A stretch of DNA of 5,060 nt from Desulfobacterales bacterium (GTDB lineage Bacteria > Desulfobacterota > Desulfobacteria > Desulfobacterales > C00003060), in contig DAOVOU010000193.1 in NCBI GenBank assembly GCA_030629475.1, positions 1 through 5,060 of the forward strand, in the 5' to 3' direction. The notes under the pieces were generated by a model, which saw nothing but the letters and a program-made list of their open reading frames with translations, was not told the origin of the DNA and did no database searches. Positions 1-4,674 of the stretch are shown here, piece after piece. The position numbers were made by a program, and so were the translations under genes. The number at the start of each line of letters is the position of its first letter. Positions within the stretch are counted from its first letter, which is position 1.

Positions 1-69
1 ATAGGGGAGAATCTTTGACGAGTTTTCTGTCAAATCACAAGGGAAAAGAATCTTCTTTATTTCCGCCAT
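1..69 (-). CDS. Universal stress protein (UspA family), N-terminal fragment cut by the window edge
   Basis: Only the first 23 codons are inside the window, reading MAEIKKILFPCDLTENSSKI then LPY; the gene continues off the left edge. The pattern of a short basic lead, then K-K-I-L-F-P-x-D-x-T/S-E-x-S is the first beta strand and the start of the nucleotide-binding loop of the UspA fold, which in complete members is about 140-150 residues (or double as a tandem form). The ATG at 69 is preceded by a near-perfect Shine-Dalgarno AGGAGGT with a 7-nt spacer, so the start is firm and translation is probably strong. Family members are cytoplasmic proteins, often ATP-binding, induced by starvation or stress; the exact role of this one cannot be told from 23 residues. 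It lies downstream of the small response regulator on the same strand, with 463 bp between them, so it probably has its own promoter. Confidence 0.82.
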   Translation of the reverse strand, partial: MAEIKKILFPCDLTENSSKILPY

Positions 70-75
70 CGCTTG

Positions 76-82
76 CACCTCC
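76..82 (-). promoter_or_regulatory. Strong ribosome binding site of the UspA-like gene
   Basis: On the minus strand the sequence AGGAGGT stands 7 nt before the ATG at 69, after an A-rich run. It is the strongest Shine-Dalgarno in the window and fixes the start of the truncated gene. Coordinates are given in minus-strand reading order. Confidence 0.85.
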
Positions 83-141
83 TTTTTTTGTTTGGTTCTT
101 TAGAAATTTGGAAACTCGTTTTTGGTTACATTATGGAGTGA

Positions 142-180
142 GCCGACCGTGTCGGCGGAAGATCCGGCAACACGGTTGCC
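142..180. repeat. Cluster of three tandem dyads upstream of the UspA-like gene
   Basis: Three perfect inverted repeats, each with a 3-bp centre, follow one another: GCCGAC-CGT-GTCGGC (142-156), CGGA-AGA-TCCG (156-166) and GGCAAC-ACG-GTTGCC (166-180). The two outer ones fit a common pattern GSCRAC-N3-GTYGSC with centres 24 bp apart. They end 73 bp before the ATG of the UspA-like gene. Either they are operator sites for a dimeric regulator or they form a run of small hairpins in the leader RNA; the shared pattern of the outer pair favours protein binding. That choice is inference. Confidence 0.6.
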
Positions 181-302
181 TTGTCCAGAATATGGAATGT
201 CCCCATAGCCGCCTCCAGTCCTGATCTTTCCCACCTCCCTTCCCGAATTGTTTGTACGTGCATCTATTACCCTAATCGGGAGAAAAAAACAATTCATATT
301 TT

Positions 303-515
303 GGCATCCTTCATAGAAGCCAAAAAGTAGTTTACACTTTTTTGACATAAAATCCTTACGGCCCGCCCTGGCGCTACAGGCTCAAATTAATCTACCAAGC
401 CTATACTCCAGGTCTGGGCCAGGGATTAACTCCAAAAGCTCAAGCCTAAGGAGTTTAGGCGTAAGCCTTTTATTCTCTTTTGTGAGAAAGTGTAAACTGA
501 AGAATGAAGGATGCC
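303..515. repeat. Imperfect ~213-bp palindrome (MITE-like or structured-RNA candidate)
   Basis: Matching blocks lie in mirrored order around a centre near 410: GGCATCCTTCAT (303-314) with its complement at 504-515; AGTTTACACTTT (329-340) with 487-498; ATAAAATCCTTACG (347-360) with 460-473, 12 of 14 matching; AGGCTCAA (378-385) with 440-447, 6 of 8; TTAATC (387-392) with GATTAA (424-429); and an apex CCAG-GT-CTGG (408-417). The first two pairs are perfect 12-mers. Spacing between blocks differs between the arms by up to 9 bp, so it is an old or degenerate foldback. No transposase is present. It may be a non-autonomous mobile element or a long hairpin in the transcript downstream of the response regulator. 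Confidence 0.6.
444..460. terminator. Short hairpin downstream of the small response regulator, weak terminator candidate
   Basis: GCCTAA (444-449) pairs with TTAGGC (455-460) over a 5-nt loop. Read on the minus strand it comes about 75 nt after the stop of the response regulator and is followed by TTGAGCTTTT, a poor T tract. It lies inside the larger palindrome, so it may be only part of that structure. Confidence 0.25.
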
Positions 516-532
516 CATATTTTGCGAAGTGG

Positions 533-934
533 TTATCCGGTCCCGGACGAAAACCGATGAGGATAGCACCTTCTCAGCACCTGTGCGACAGTTGCCTTGA
601 AGCCGTCAATATTATTGCCGCGCTTCTCCCAAAAACCTGCCGCCCTTTGGACCGCGGGGTGCTTTGCATGCTCCGTAAGGAAGGTGTGGACCACTACTGG
701 TAGAGGAGACTTCCGGTTCTGGAGTTCCTCCAATATTGCCAGTCCGCTCACATAAGGCATGTCCAGGTCTAAGATCAGGAGATCTGGAGGCTCATCAGCA
801 TGAGTCATCCTCACCACCTCGCGGCCATCCTTGGCGGTCCGGACGCGGTAGCCCTCTGCCATGAACTCGCGGCGCAAAAACTCCCGAACGTGGGGGTTGC
901 GGTCTGCGATCAATATGGTGAATTGTTTGGTCAC
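533..934 (-). CDS. Stand-alone receiver-domain response regulator (CheY-like, atypical acidic pocket)
   Basis: The 133-residue product is one receiver domain with no output domain. In order: the first strand ILIADRN (7-13), the phospho-acceptor strand LLILDLDMP with D56 as predicted acceptor, switch threonine T84 (VVVHT), and conserved lysine K104 in FWEKRGNNID. The frame is open further upstream to an ATG at 1042, but the extra 36 residues do not look like protein. The GTG at 934 is preferred because AGAAGG lies 8 nt upstream and the receiver fold begins at once. Usual receivers carry two adjacent acidic residues after strand 1; here the second is arginine (D11-R12), which should disturb Mg2+ binding, and the proline after the lysine is also missing. 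It may therefore be phosphorylated poorly or act as a decoy or interaction module. It has its own sigma-54 promoter at 971-986 and no cognate kinase directly attached. Confidence 0.88.
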   Translation of the reverse strand: MTKQFTILIADRNPHVREFLRREFMAEGYRVRTAKDGREVVRMTHADEPPDLLILDLDMPYVSGLAILEELQNRKSPLPVVVHTFLTEHAKHPAVQRAAGFWEKRGNNIDGFKATVAQVLRRCYPHRFSSGTG

Positions 935-970
935 GGCATTTACCTTCTCAGTCGTTTGGAGTGAGAAAGA

Positions 971-986
971 GCAATGGGTGTGCCAA
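971..986 (-). promoter_or_regulatory. Sigma-54 (-24/-12) promoter of the small response regulator
   Basis: The minus strand reads TTGGCAC-ACCCA-TTGCT across 986 to 970. The -24 GG and -12 GC are separated by exactly 10 bases, as the RpoN consensus TGGCACG-N4-TTGCW requires, and 11 of the core positions match. Transcription would begin near 959, leaving a leader of about 25 nt that contains the AGAAGG ribosome site and leads straight into the GTG at 934. It fits the presence of a sigma-54 activator gene just upstream on the same strand. That this activator acts here is inference. Confidence 0.75.
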
Positions 987-1092
987 GACAAATGATGACT
1001 GGTAATCGGAACAAGTAGTTGAAAACAGGTAATATTATTCAAGAGAGGACGGAACTTTGCCCGTGGCCCATGAAAGATGTCTGTCAGTATTC

Positions 1093-1107
1093 TTTACAGA
1101 TTGTAAA
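1093..1107. promoter_or_regulatory. 15-bp dyad, candidate enhancer site for the sigma-54 promoter
   Basis: TTTACA-GAT-TGTAAA is a perfect dyad with a 3-bp centre. Its centre is about 140 bp upstream of the predicted start of transcription near 959, the range where NtrC-type activators usually bind (roughly 80-150 bp upstream). A second matching copy is not visible nearby, whereas these activators often use two, so the call is tentative. Confidence 0.35.
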
Positions 1108-1118
1108 AGTGAAAACCC

Positions 1119-1131
1119 GTGCCAAGACAAA
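1119..1131 (-). repeat. Second copy of the sigma-54 -24 element (13-bp direct repeat)
   Basis: GTGCCAAGACAAA occurs at 980-992 and again at 1119-1131. Read on the minus strand the second copy gives TTTGTCTTGGCAC followed by GGGTTTTCAC. Its -24 part, TTGGCACG, matches the consensus fully, but the -12 position has TTCA instead of TTGC, so it is probably a weak, decayed or binding-only RpoN site. Confidence 0.45.
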
Positions 1132-1218
1132 CGACCGATTCGGATTGAACCAACTTTAGACTTCTTTCTCCCTCTGGCCTTGCCAAAATCTTTCGACCTA
1201 TGCGGTCACTTGAAAAAT

Positions 1219-1247
1219 CCCCCTAAATCCCCCTTTACAAAGAGGGG
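1219..1247. repeat. C-rich hairpin intergenic repeat
   Basis: CCCCCTAAAT is followed by CCCCTTT-ACAA-AGAGGGG (1230-1247), which folds into a 7-bp stem (one G-T pair) with a 4-nt loop. CCCCCTAAATCCCCCTTT-type hairpins are, from general knowledge, widespread dispersed repeats in many bacterial genomes. It lies about 200 bp past the stop of the NtrC-type gene and lacks a clean T tract, so a terminator role is possible but not shown. Confidence 0.55.
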
Positions 1248-1292
1248 TTCCCAAAATTAAAAAGCTATAAATATCAACTACTTACAAAGAGG

Positions 1293-1424
1293 CAAAAAGG
1301 CGATTTCCTAAACCATAAAAATAGCTAGAATATCAATATGTTATGTCGGAACCAGGGTCAATTAAGCGGCTTTTTTAGCATTTTTCATGGCCAATTTTGA
1401 CCGGTTTAGGAAGCAACCTTTTTG
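1293..1424. repeat. 132-bp element bounded by 22-bp inverted repeats
   Basis: CAAAAAGG-CGAT-TTCCTAAACC (1293-1314) is mirrored by the complement of CAAAAAGG-TTGC-TTCCTAAACC at 1403-1424: 18 of 22 bases match, with all four mismatches in the middle block. A further pair, GGTCAA (1356-1361) and TTGACC (1397-1402), lies inside. The element is AT-rich and has no gene. The ends look like terminal inverted repeats of a small non-autonomous element, or the stem of a long hairpin in the 3' part of the operon transcript. I do not see a clear target-site duplication. Confidence 0.5.
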
Positions 1425-1441
1425 GGAAAGGCTTACAAATA

Positions 1442-2875
1442 TCAAGGCGAGTCTCCTTTAACCGAAGTTTCTATCCTAAGGCGATATTTTTCAATTTTGG
1501 ACAGGAGGGTGGGCCGGGAAACTCCTAATAGTTCGGCTGCACGGGTGCGGTTGCCGGAAGTGAGTTCCAGGGCTTCACTGATTAGCACTGCGGCAAAGTG
1601 GTCCATCAGGGAGTTAAACGTATCCTTTGCAGAGCCGCAGGTGAGTGTTTCGCGAACCCATTGACGGATCGCCTCATTCGCGCTGCTCTCTGCCCCCGCT
1701 GAGACACGCTCGCGGCCCATGGCCTGGGCCATATCCTCCAGACTGATGGGGCCGCCTCGGTTGAAGATCAATGCCTTTTGGATTGTATTGGACAGTTCGC
1801 GGACATTACCCGGCCAATGATGACCTCTAAGAAAGGTCGTGGCCTTCTTAGTTATTCCCGGATTGTCAGCGTTCATCTCTTTTGAGAAGCGGGCAAGGAA
1901 GTAATCGGCAAGAAGAGGGATATCGTCGAACCGATCGCGCAGTGGAGGAAGCCGGAGGGTGACCACCTTGAGGCGATAATAGAGATCCTCCCGGAACCGG
2001 CCCTCAGTTAAGGCCGCTTCCAGGTCCCGGTTGGTGGCCGCAATCATTCGTACGTCCACCGGGATGGGCTCGCGGCCGCCGAGGCGTTCTATACTCTTTT
2101 CCTGGAGCAGGCGCAGGATTTTGGCCTGGATGCTGAAGGGCATGTCGCCGATTTCATCAAGGAACACCGTCCCGCTGTGGGCTTGCTGGATCTTCCCCAC
2201 ACGGCGGCTCACCGCACCGGTGAAGGCCCCTTTTTCATATCCGAACAGCTCACTTTCCAGCAGGGTCTCGGGAATGGCCACGCAGTTGATCACAAGAAAA
2301 GGTTTATCTGGCCGGAGACTGTGCTGATATATTGCACGAGCCACCAGCTCCTTGCCGGTGCCAGACTCGCCACGGATAAGTACCGTGGCGTCAGTAGGAG
2401 CTACCCGGCCAATGGCCTTGTAGACTTCCTGCATGGCCTTACTTCGACCAATAATTGCTTCGGCAGAGCCCGCCTCCGGGACTGCGTCTATCTCCACCCT
2501 TGCGCGCATGAATCGACCCGCTTCGAGGGCCTGGTCAATCAAGGTCAAGATGTCGGGGATCTCGAATGGCTTGAGCACATACTCGAAGGCGCCTAACTTG
2601 GTAGCCTCGATGGCAGTCTCAGTAGTGCCAAAGGCCGTCATCACTATCACGGGAAGCCTGGGCTCTATTTCGCGTATTTCCCGAAAGGTCTCAAGTCCAC
2701 TCATTCCGGGCAAGCGCACATCCATGACGACCATGTCGGGCGCGCACTCACGAATCATAGCAATGGCCGTCTCGCCTTTAGGCGCGGTGCGTATGGTGTG
2801 GCCTTCTTCGGTCAAGAGTTTGTCGAAGCTTTGCCGCAACTGGGCATCGTCATCAACGATCAGGATCTCACCCAA
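1442..2875 (-). CDS. NtrC-family sigma-54-dependent response regulator
   Basis: This 477-residue cytoplasmic transcription activator has the standard three parts. The receiver (1-115) shows D8-D9-D10, acceptor D52, T80 and K102-P103. The AAA+ domain (about 140-370) has Walker A GESGTGKE (169-176), the sigma-54-contacting GAFTGA loop (216-221), Walker B FLDE (D240-E241), sensor I AATNRDL (279-285), the arginine-finger segment GRFREDLYYRL (292-302) and WPGNVREL (354-361). A Fis-type helix-turn-helix ends it (SGNRTRAAELLGVSRPTLL, about 440-458). All key residues are intact, so it should be active on sigma-54 promoters. The TTG at 2875 is preferred as start: AAGGAG lies 8 nt before it and it overlaps the kinase stop by 16 bp. 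The in-frame ATG at 2893 has no ribosome site and would add six residues. Closest general types are ZraR/AtoC/HydG-like; the target genes are unknown, the nearest candidate being the promoter at 971-986. Confidence 0.95.
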   Translation of the reverse strand: MGEILIVDDDAQLRQSFDKLLTEEGHTIRTAPKGETAIAMIRECAPDMVVMDVRLPGMSGLETFREIREIEPRLPVIVMTAFGTTETAIEATKLGAFEYVLKPFEIPDILTLIDQALEAGRFMRARVEIDAVPEAGSAEAIIGRSKAMQEVYKAIGRVAPTDATVLIRGESGTGKELVARAIYQHSLRPDKPFLVINCVAIPETLLESELFGYEKGAFTGAVSRRVGKIQQAHSGTVFLDEIGDMPFSIQAKILRLLQEKSIERLGGREPIPVDVRMIAATNRDLEAALTEGRFREDLYYRLKVVTLRLPPLRDRFDDIPLLADYFLARFSKEMNADNPGITKKATTFLRGHHWPGNVRELSNTIQKALIFNRGGPISLEDMAQAMGRERVSAGAESSANEAIRQWVRETLTCGSAKDTFNSLMDHFAAVLISEALELTSGNRTRAAELLGVSRPTLLSKIEKYRLRIETSVKGDSP

Positions 2876-4347
2876 TACTGTCTCTCCTTGCATGGAAGGG
2901 TAATGGTGAAGGTTGCTCCCTTGCCTCTATGAGATCTGAGATTCAGCCAGCCGCCGTGGTCTTCGACGATTCGTGCGGCGATGCTCAGGCCGAGCCCCGT
3001 GCCTTCCTCTTTGGTGCTGAAAAATGGCTCAAACAACGTGTCCTGGATAGTTTCAGGGACCCCCGGGCCGTTGTCTTTCACCTGGATGACCACTACGCTG
3101 CCCAGTGGTTCGATAATGCCCTCCTGCTCGGATATTACAATCCGGCCACCTCCTCCCATGGCTTCGCATGCGTTAACCAGCAGATTGACCAGGACTTCTT
3201 TCAACTGCTCCGGATCTGCCGCGATCTCGGGAAGCCGGCGTTGGCGTTCAAGCTTGATGTCAGCACCGTACGATTCGAGGCGGTGCCGGAGAAGCTGGAG
3301 GGCCATGTCCACTACATCCGAAGGACTCACTTTCTGCATCTTGAGTTTGGGCGGCCGGGAAAACTCGAGGAAATTCTGAACGATGTTATCAATGTGGCGG
3401 ATCTCTTCCGAAATAACGTCGAAGTCGTCTTTTTGGGTTTCAGACAGCTCCATCGTTCGCCCCATAGAGAAGAGTCGCATCTTCACTGATGTCAAAGGGT
3501 TTCGGATACTGTGTGCCATTCCTGCCGCCAGCTTACCCACAAGGGCCAACTTTTCAGACTGCAAGAGATGCTCCTGGCTCCGCTCTAACTGGATCTTGGT
3601 TTGGTCCACGTGCTCCATCAGGCTGTGAAGCCGACGGCTTACGGCCTTGACCTCATCCCCGGATGCGACGGCACCTCCGGCTCCATCTCCATCCAACGCC
3701 AGCCTGCGAAGCGGATTCAGGACTTGTCTCATTAGAACAAAGGCCAATAGCACGCCGAGAAGAATAGCTGCCCATATGGTTGTGCCCGCAATGAGCCTGA
3801 GCTGTTTGGCCTGGGTGTGGATTTGCATGCGGGTGAGGTTAATCCTTCTATCATGAACATCCTTGTAGCCCTCGCACAGGTCGAGAACCTTAAAGAAGTG
3901 ACTGCGCACCTCCCAATGGAGCCTGGCCCCGGCCTCCCGCTCTCCAGCCATGTAGAGAGCGATTACCTGGTCTTTGTTTTTTATGTACTCAGCATAGCCG
4001 GACGCGATTTGATCTATGGTTTTCCTGTCAGTTGCCGTGCGAGCAAGTCCCCGGACCTCGCTGAGCCGTTCTTTGAATGACTGGCGGTACTCTCCCAGTT
4101 TTTTGAGCCAGTCCGGGTTGCCGTCCAGGAAGTAATAGGAGACAAACCCCTTCTGGTTCACCAGAGCGTTGTCCAAGGATTCGGCAGCCTGAAGTGCAGC
4201 CAGGTCCTTATCGATGATCCCCTTCAAAAGGGAGTCTGTCTGATAGGTGTGCCACATCATGACGGACCCGCCAGCCGACGTGATGGCAACCAGGGCGGCC
4301 AGAATCAAGAACAGACGGGCGCGTAGACTAATTCGGTTCCACATCAT
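2860..4347 (-). CDS. Membrane sensor histidine kinase (HydH/ZraS-like) paired with the NtrC-type regulator
   Basis: The 495-residue protein has a short basic N-terminus, a membrane helix at about 9-31, a largely helical external region (about 33-184) resembling a four-helix-bundle sensor, and a second helix at about 185-207. A HAMP-like linker (208-248) follows, then a coiled coil, then the kinase core: phosphorylated H279 in the H box AHSIRNPLT, N box VNLLVNACEAM (N388, N392), G1 DNGPG (425-429), F box LFEPFFSTK (438-446) and G2 GTGLGLS (449-455). All catalytic motifs are intact. The HAMP connector is shorter than usual (LALDGDGAGGAVASGDE). The ATG at 4347 is chosen because GGAG stands 8 nt upstream. 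The stop overlaps the start of the regulator gene, so the two are translationally coupled and form a two-component system. The stimulus is unknown; the sensor region has a single cysteine (C158) and no recognisable ligand motif. Confidence 0.95.
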   Translation of the reverse strand: MMWNRISLRARLFLILAALVAITSAGGSVMMWHTYQTDSLLKGIIDKDLAALQAAESLDNALVNQKGFVSYYFLDGNPDWLKKLGEYRQSFKERLSEVRGLARTATDRKTIDQIASGYAEYIKNKDQVIALYMAGEREAGARLHWEVRSHFFKVLDLCEGYKDVHDRRINLTRMQIHTQAKQLRLIAGTTIWAAILLGVLLAFVLMRQVLNPLRRLALDGDGAGGAVASGDEVKAVSRRLHSLMEHVDQTKIQLERSQEHLLQSEKLALVGKLAAGMAHSIRNPLTSVKMRLFSMGRTMELSETQKDDFDVISEEIRHIDNIVQNFLEFSRPPKLKMQKVSPSDVVDMALQLLRHRLESYGADIKLERQRRLPEIAADPEQLKEVLVNLLVNACEAMGGGGRIVISEQEGIIEPLGSVVVIQVKDNGPGVPETIQDTLFEPFFSTKEEGTGLGLSIAARIVEDHGGWLNLRSHRGKGATFTITLPCKERQYWVRS

Positions 4348-4354
4348 GAACTTA

Positions 4355-4371
4355 GCTCCGCTTCGCTCCGC
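4355..4371. repeat. 7-bp direct repeat carrying the kinase ribosome site
   Basis: GCTCCGC-TTC-GCTCCGC is a direct repeat; read on the minus strand it places GGAG twice before the kinase ATG, the nearer copy (4356-4359) at 8 nt. The middle GCGAAGC is a sequence known to form a very stable mini-hairpin in single strands. Confidence 0.5.
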
Positions 4372-4372
4372 A

Positions 4373-4410
4373 ATTGGAATGATGGAATGATGGAATATTG
4401 GAATATTGGG
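4373..4410. repeat. 8-bp tandem repeat, 4.75 copies
   Basis: The units are ATTGGAAT, GATGGAAT, GATGGAAT, ATTGGAAT and a partial ATTGGG. The array lies in the predicted 5' leader of the kinase-regulator operon, between its promoter and start codon, so changes in copy number would alter leader length. Single related units (ATATGGAATG) occur at 190-199 and 4591-4600. Confidence 0.8.
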
Positions 4411-4420
4411 TTAGGAGGTT

Positions 4421-4449
4421 AAGATACTCAACTTTTGCACCCTTTTCAA
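4421..4449 (-). promoter_or_regulatory. Candidate sigma-70 promoter for the kinase-regulator operon
   Basis: On the minus strand TTGAAA (4449-4444, 5 of 6 to TTGACA) is followed after exactly 17 bp by TATCTT (4426-4421, 4 of 6 to TATAAT). Transcription would begin near 4414 and give a leader of about 66 nt before the kinase ATG. This is the best match in the region by eye. Confidence 0.45.
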
Positions 4450-4477
4450 GTATTTGATTTGAAAAACCAAATTGGAA

Positions 4478-4493
4478 CAAAGGAAATCCTTTG
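4478..4493. promoter_or_regulatory. 16-bp perfect dyad, possible operator
   Basis: CAAAGGA-AA-TCCTTTG is perfectly symmetric with 7-bp arms. It lies about 29 bp upstream of the -35 element of the operon promoter candidate and could serve either divergent gene. No regulator is identified. Confidence 0.4.
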
Positions 4494-4539
4494 ATTGCCT
4501 TTGCCCGTTATGGTATGTAATAGTATGTCTTGGAATTTC

Positions 4540-4553
4540 TACAACTCGTTGTA
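4540..4553. promoter_or_regulatory. 14-bp perfect dyad, possible operator
   Basis: TACAAC-TC-GTTGTA is perfectly symmetric. A related half (TACAACTTG) recurs at 4660-4668, just before the start codon of the PAS gene, which suggests a site concerned with the plus-strand gene. The reading as an operator is inference. Confidence 0.35.
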
Positions 4554-4674
4554 ATCATATATCTTTCGGTGGCAATTTCCTGAGCCGTCAATATGGAATG
4601 ATGAAAAGCAATTGGATAGCCCTTGTAGTCGTTTGCCTTAACGAATATCATCCGCACGTTACAACTTGCAGCCC

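Larger units (their letters stand above)
70..532. other. 463-bp non-coding region upstream of the UspA-like gene
   Basis: This gap lies between the stop of the small response regulator and the start of the UspA-like gene, both on the minus strand. It holds three adjacent short dyads (142-180) near the UspA-like gene and a long imperfect palindrome (303-515) on the response-regulator side. I see no convincing sigma-70 promoter for the UspA-like gene. A minus-strand GG-N10-GC arrangement at 167-180 has sigma-54 spacing, but its -24 part (AGGCAAC) is a poor match and it coincides with one of the dyads. Open frames here (100-348 minus, 482-703 plus) do not resemble proteins I know. Confidence 0.7.
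935..1441. other. 507-bp non-coding region between the NtrC-type regulator and the small response regulator
   Basis: The gap holds the sigma-54 promoter (971-986), a second copy of its -24 half (1119-1131), a dyad at enhancer distance (1093-1107), a C-rich hairpin repeat (1219-1247) and an inverted-repeat element (1293-1424). AT content rises sharply from 1255 to 1440 compared with the genes on either side. No frame here looks like a gene: the plus frame at 1057-1260 ends in a translation of the hairpin repeat. Confidence 0.7.
4348..4674. other. 327-bp divergent intergenic region between two sensor kinase genes
   Basis: The region separates the minus-strand kinase-regulator operon from the plus-strand PAS gene. 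It contains the operon leader with a tandem repeat (4373-4410), a candidate sigma-70 promoter (4421-4449) and two short dyads (4478-4493, 4540-4553). For the plus-strand gene I find no clear promoter. A TGGCA at 4570-4574 resembles a sigma-54 -24 element but the next GC is one base too far. Confidence 0.65.

Noticed and set aside
166..180. Sigma-54 promoter of the UspA-like gene on the minus strand
   Set aside because: Spacing is right, but the -24 part AGGCAAC matches poorly and the bases are better explained by the perfect dyad; kept only as a note.
342..347. Perfect TTGACA on the plus strand
   Set aside because: No -10 element at 16-18 bp downstream (the region is GC-rich) and no plus-strand gene follows.
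100..348. Minus-strand 82-codon frame starting MSKKCKLLFGF
   Set aside because: An AAGGA precedes its ATG, but the composition is not protein-like and it spans palindrome and dyads; no family recognised.
482..703. Plus-strand frame starting MRKCKLKNEGCPYF
   Set aside because: It lacks a ribosome site, and most of it is antisense to the receiver gene; its first codons are one arm of the long palindrome.
935..1042. N-terminal extension of the small response regulator to an ATG at 1042
   Set aside because: The 36 extra residues look non-protein, cover the sigma-54 promoter, and lack a ribosome site; the GTG at 934 has one.
1057..1260. Plus-strand 67-codon frame
   Set aside because: Its C-terminal part (NPPKSPFTKRGSQ) is the translation of the C-rich hairpin repeat, and it crosses promoter elements of the opposite strand.
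2929..3489. Long plus-strand frame of 186 codons and others within 2031-4080
   Set aside because: All are antisense shadows of the kinase and NtrC-type genes, whose motifs are intact.
4570..4585. Possible sigma-54 promoter for the PAS gene (TGGCAATTTCCTGAGC)
   Set aside because: GG to GC spacing is 11 instead of 10 and the -12 box is GAGC instead of TTGC.
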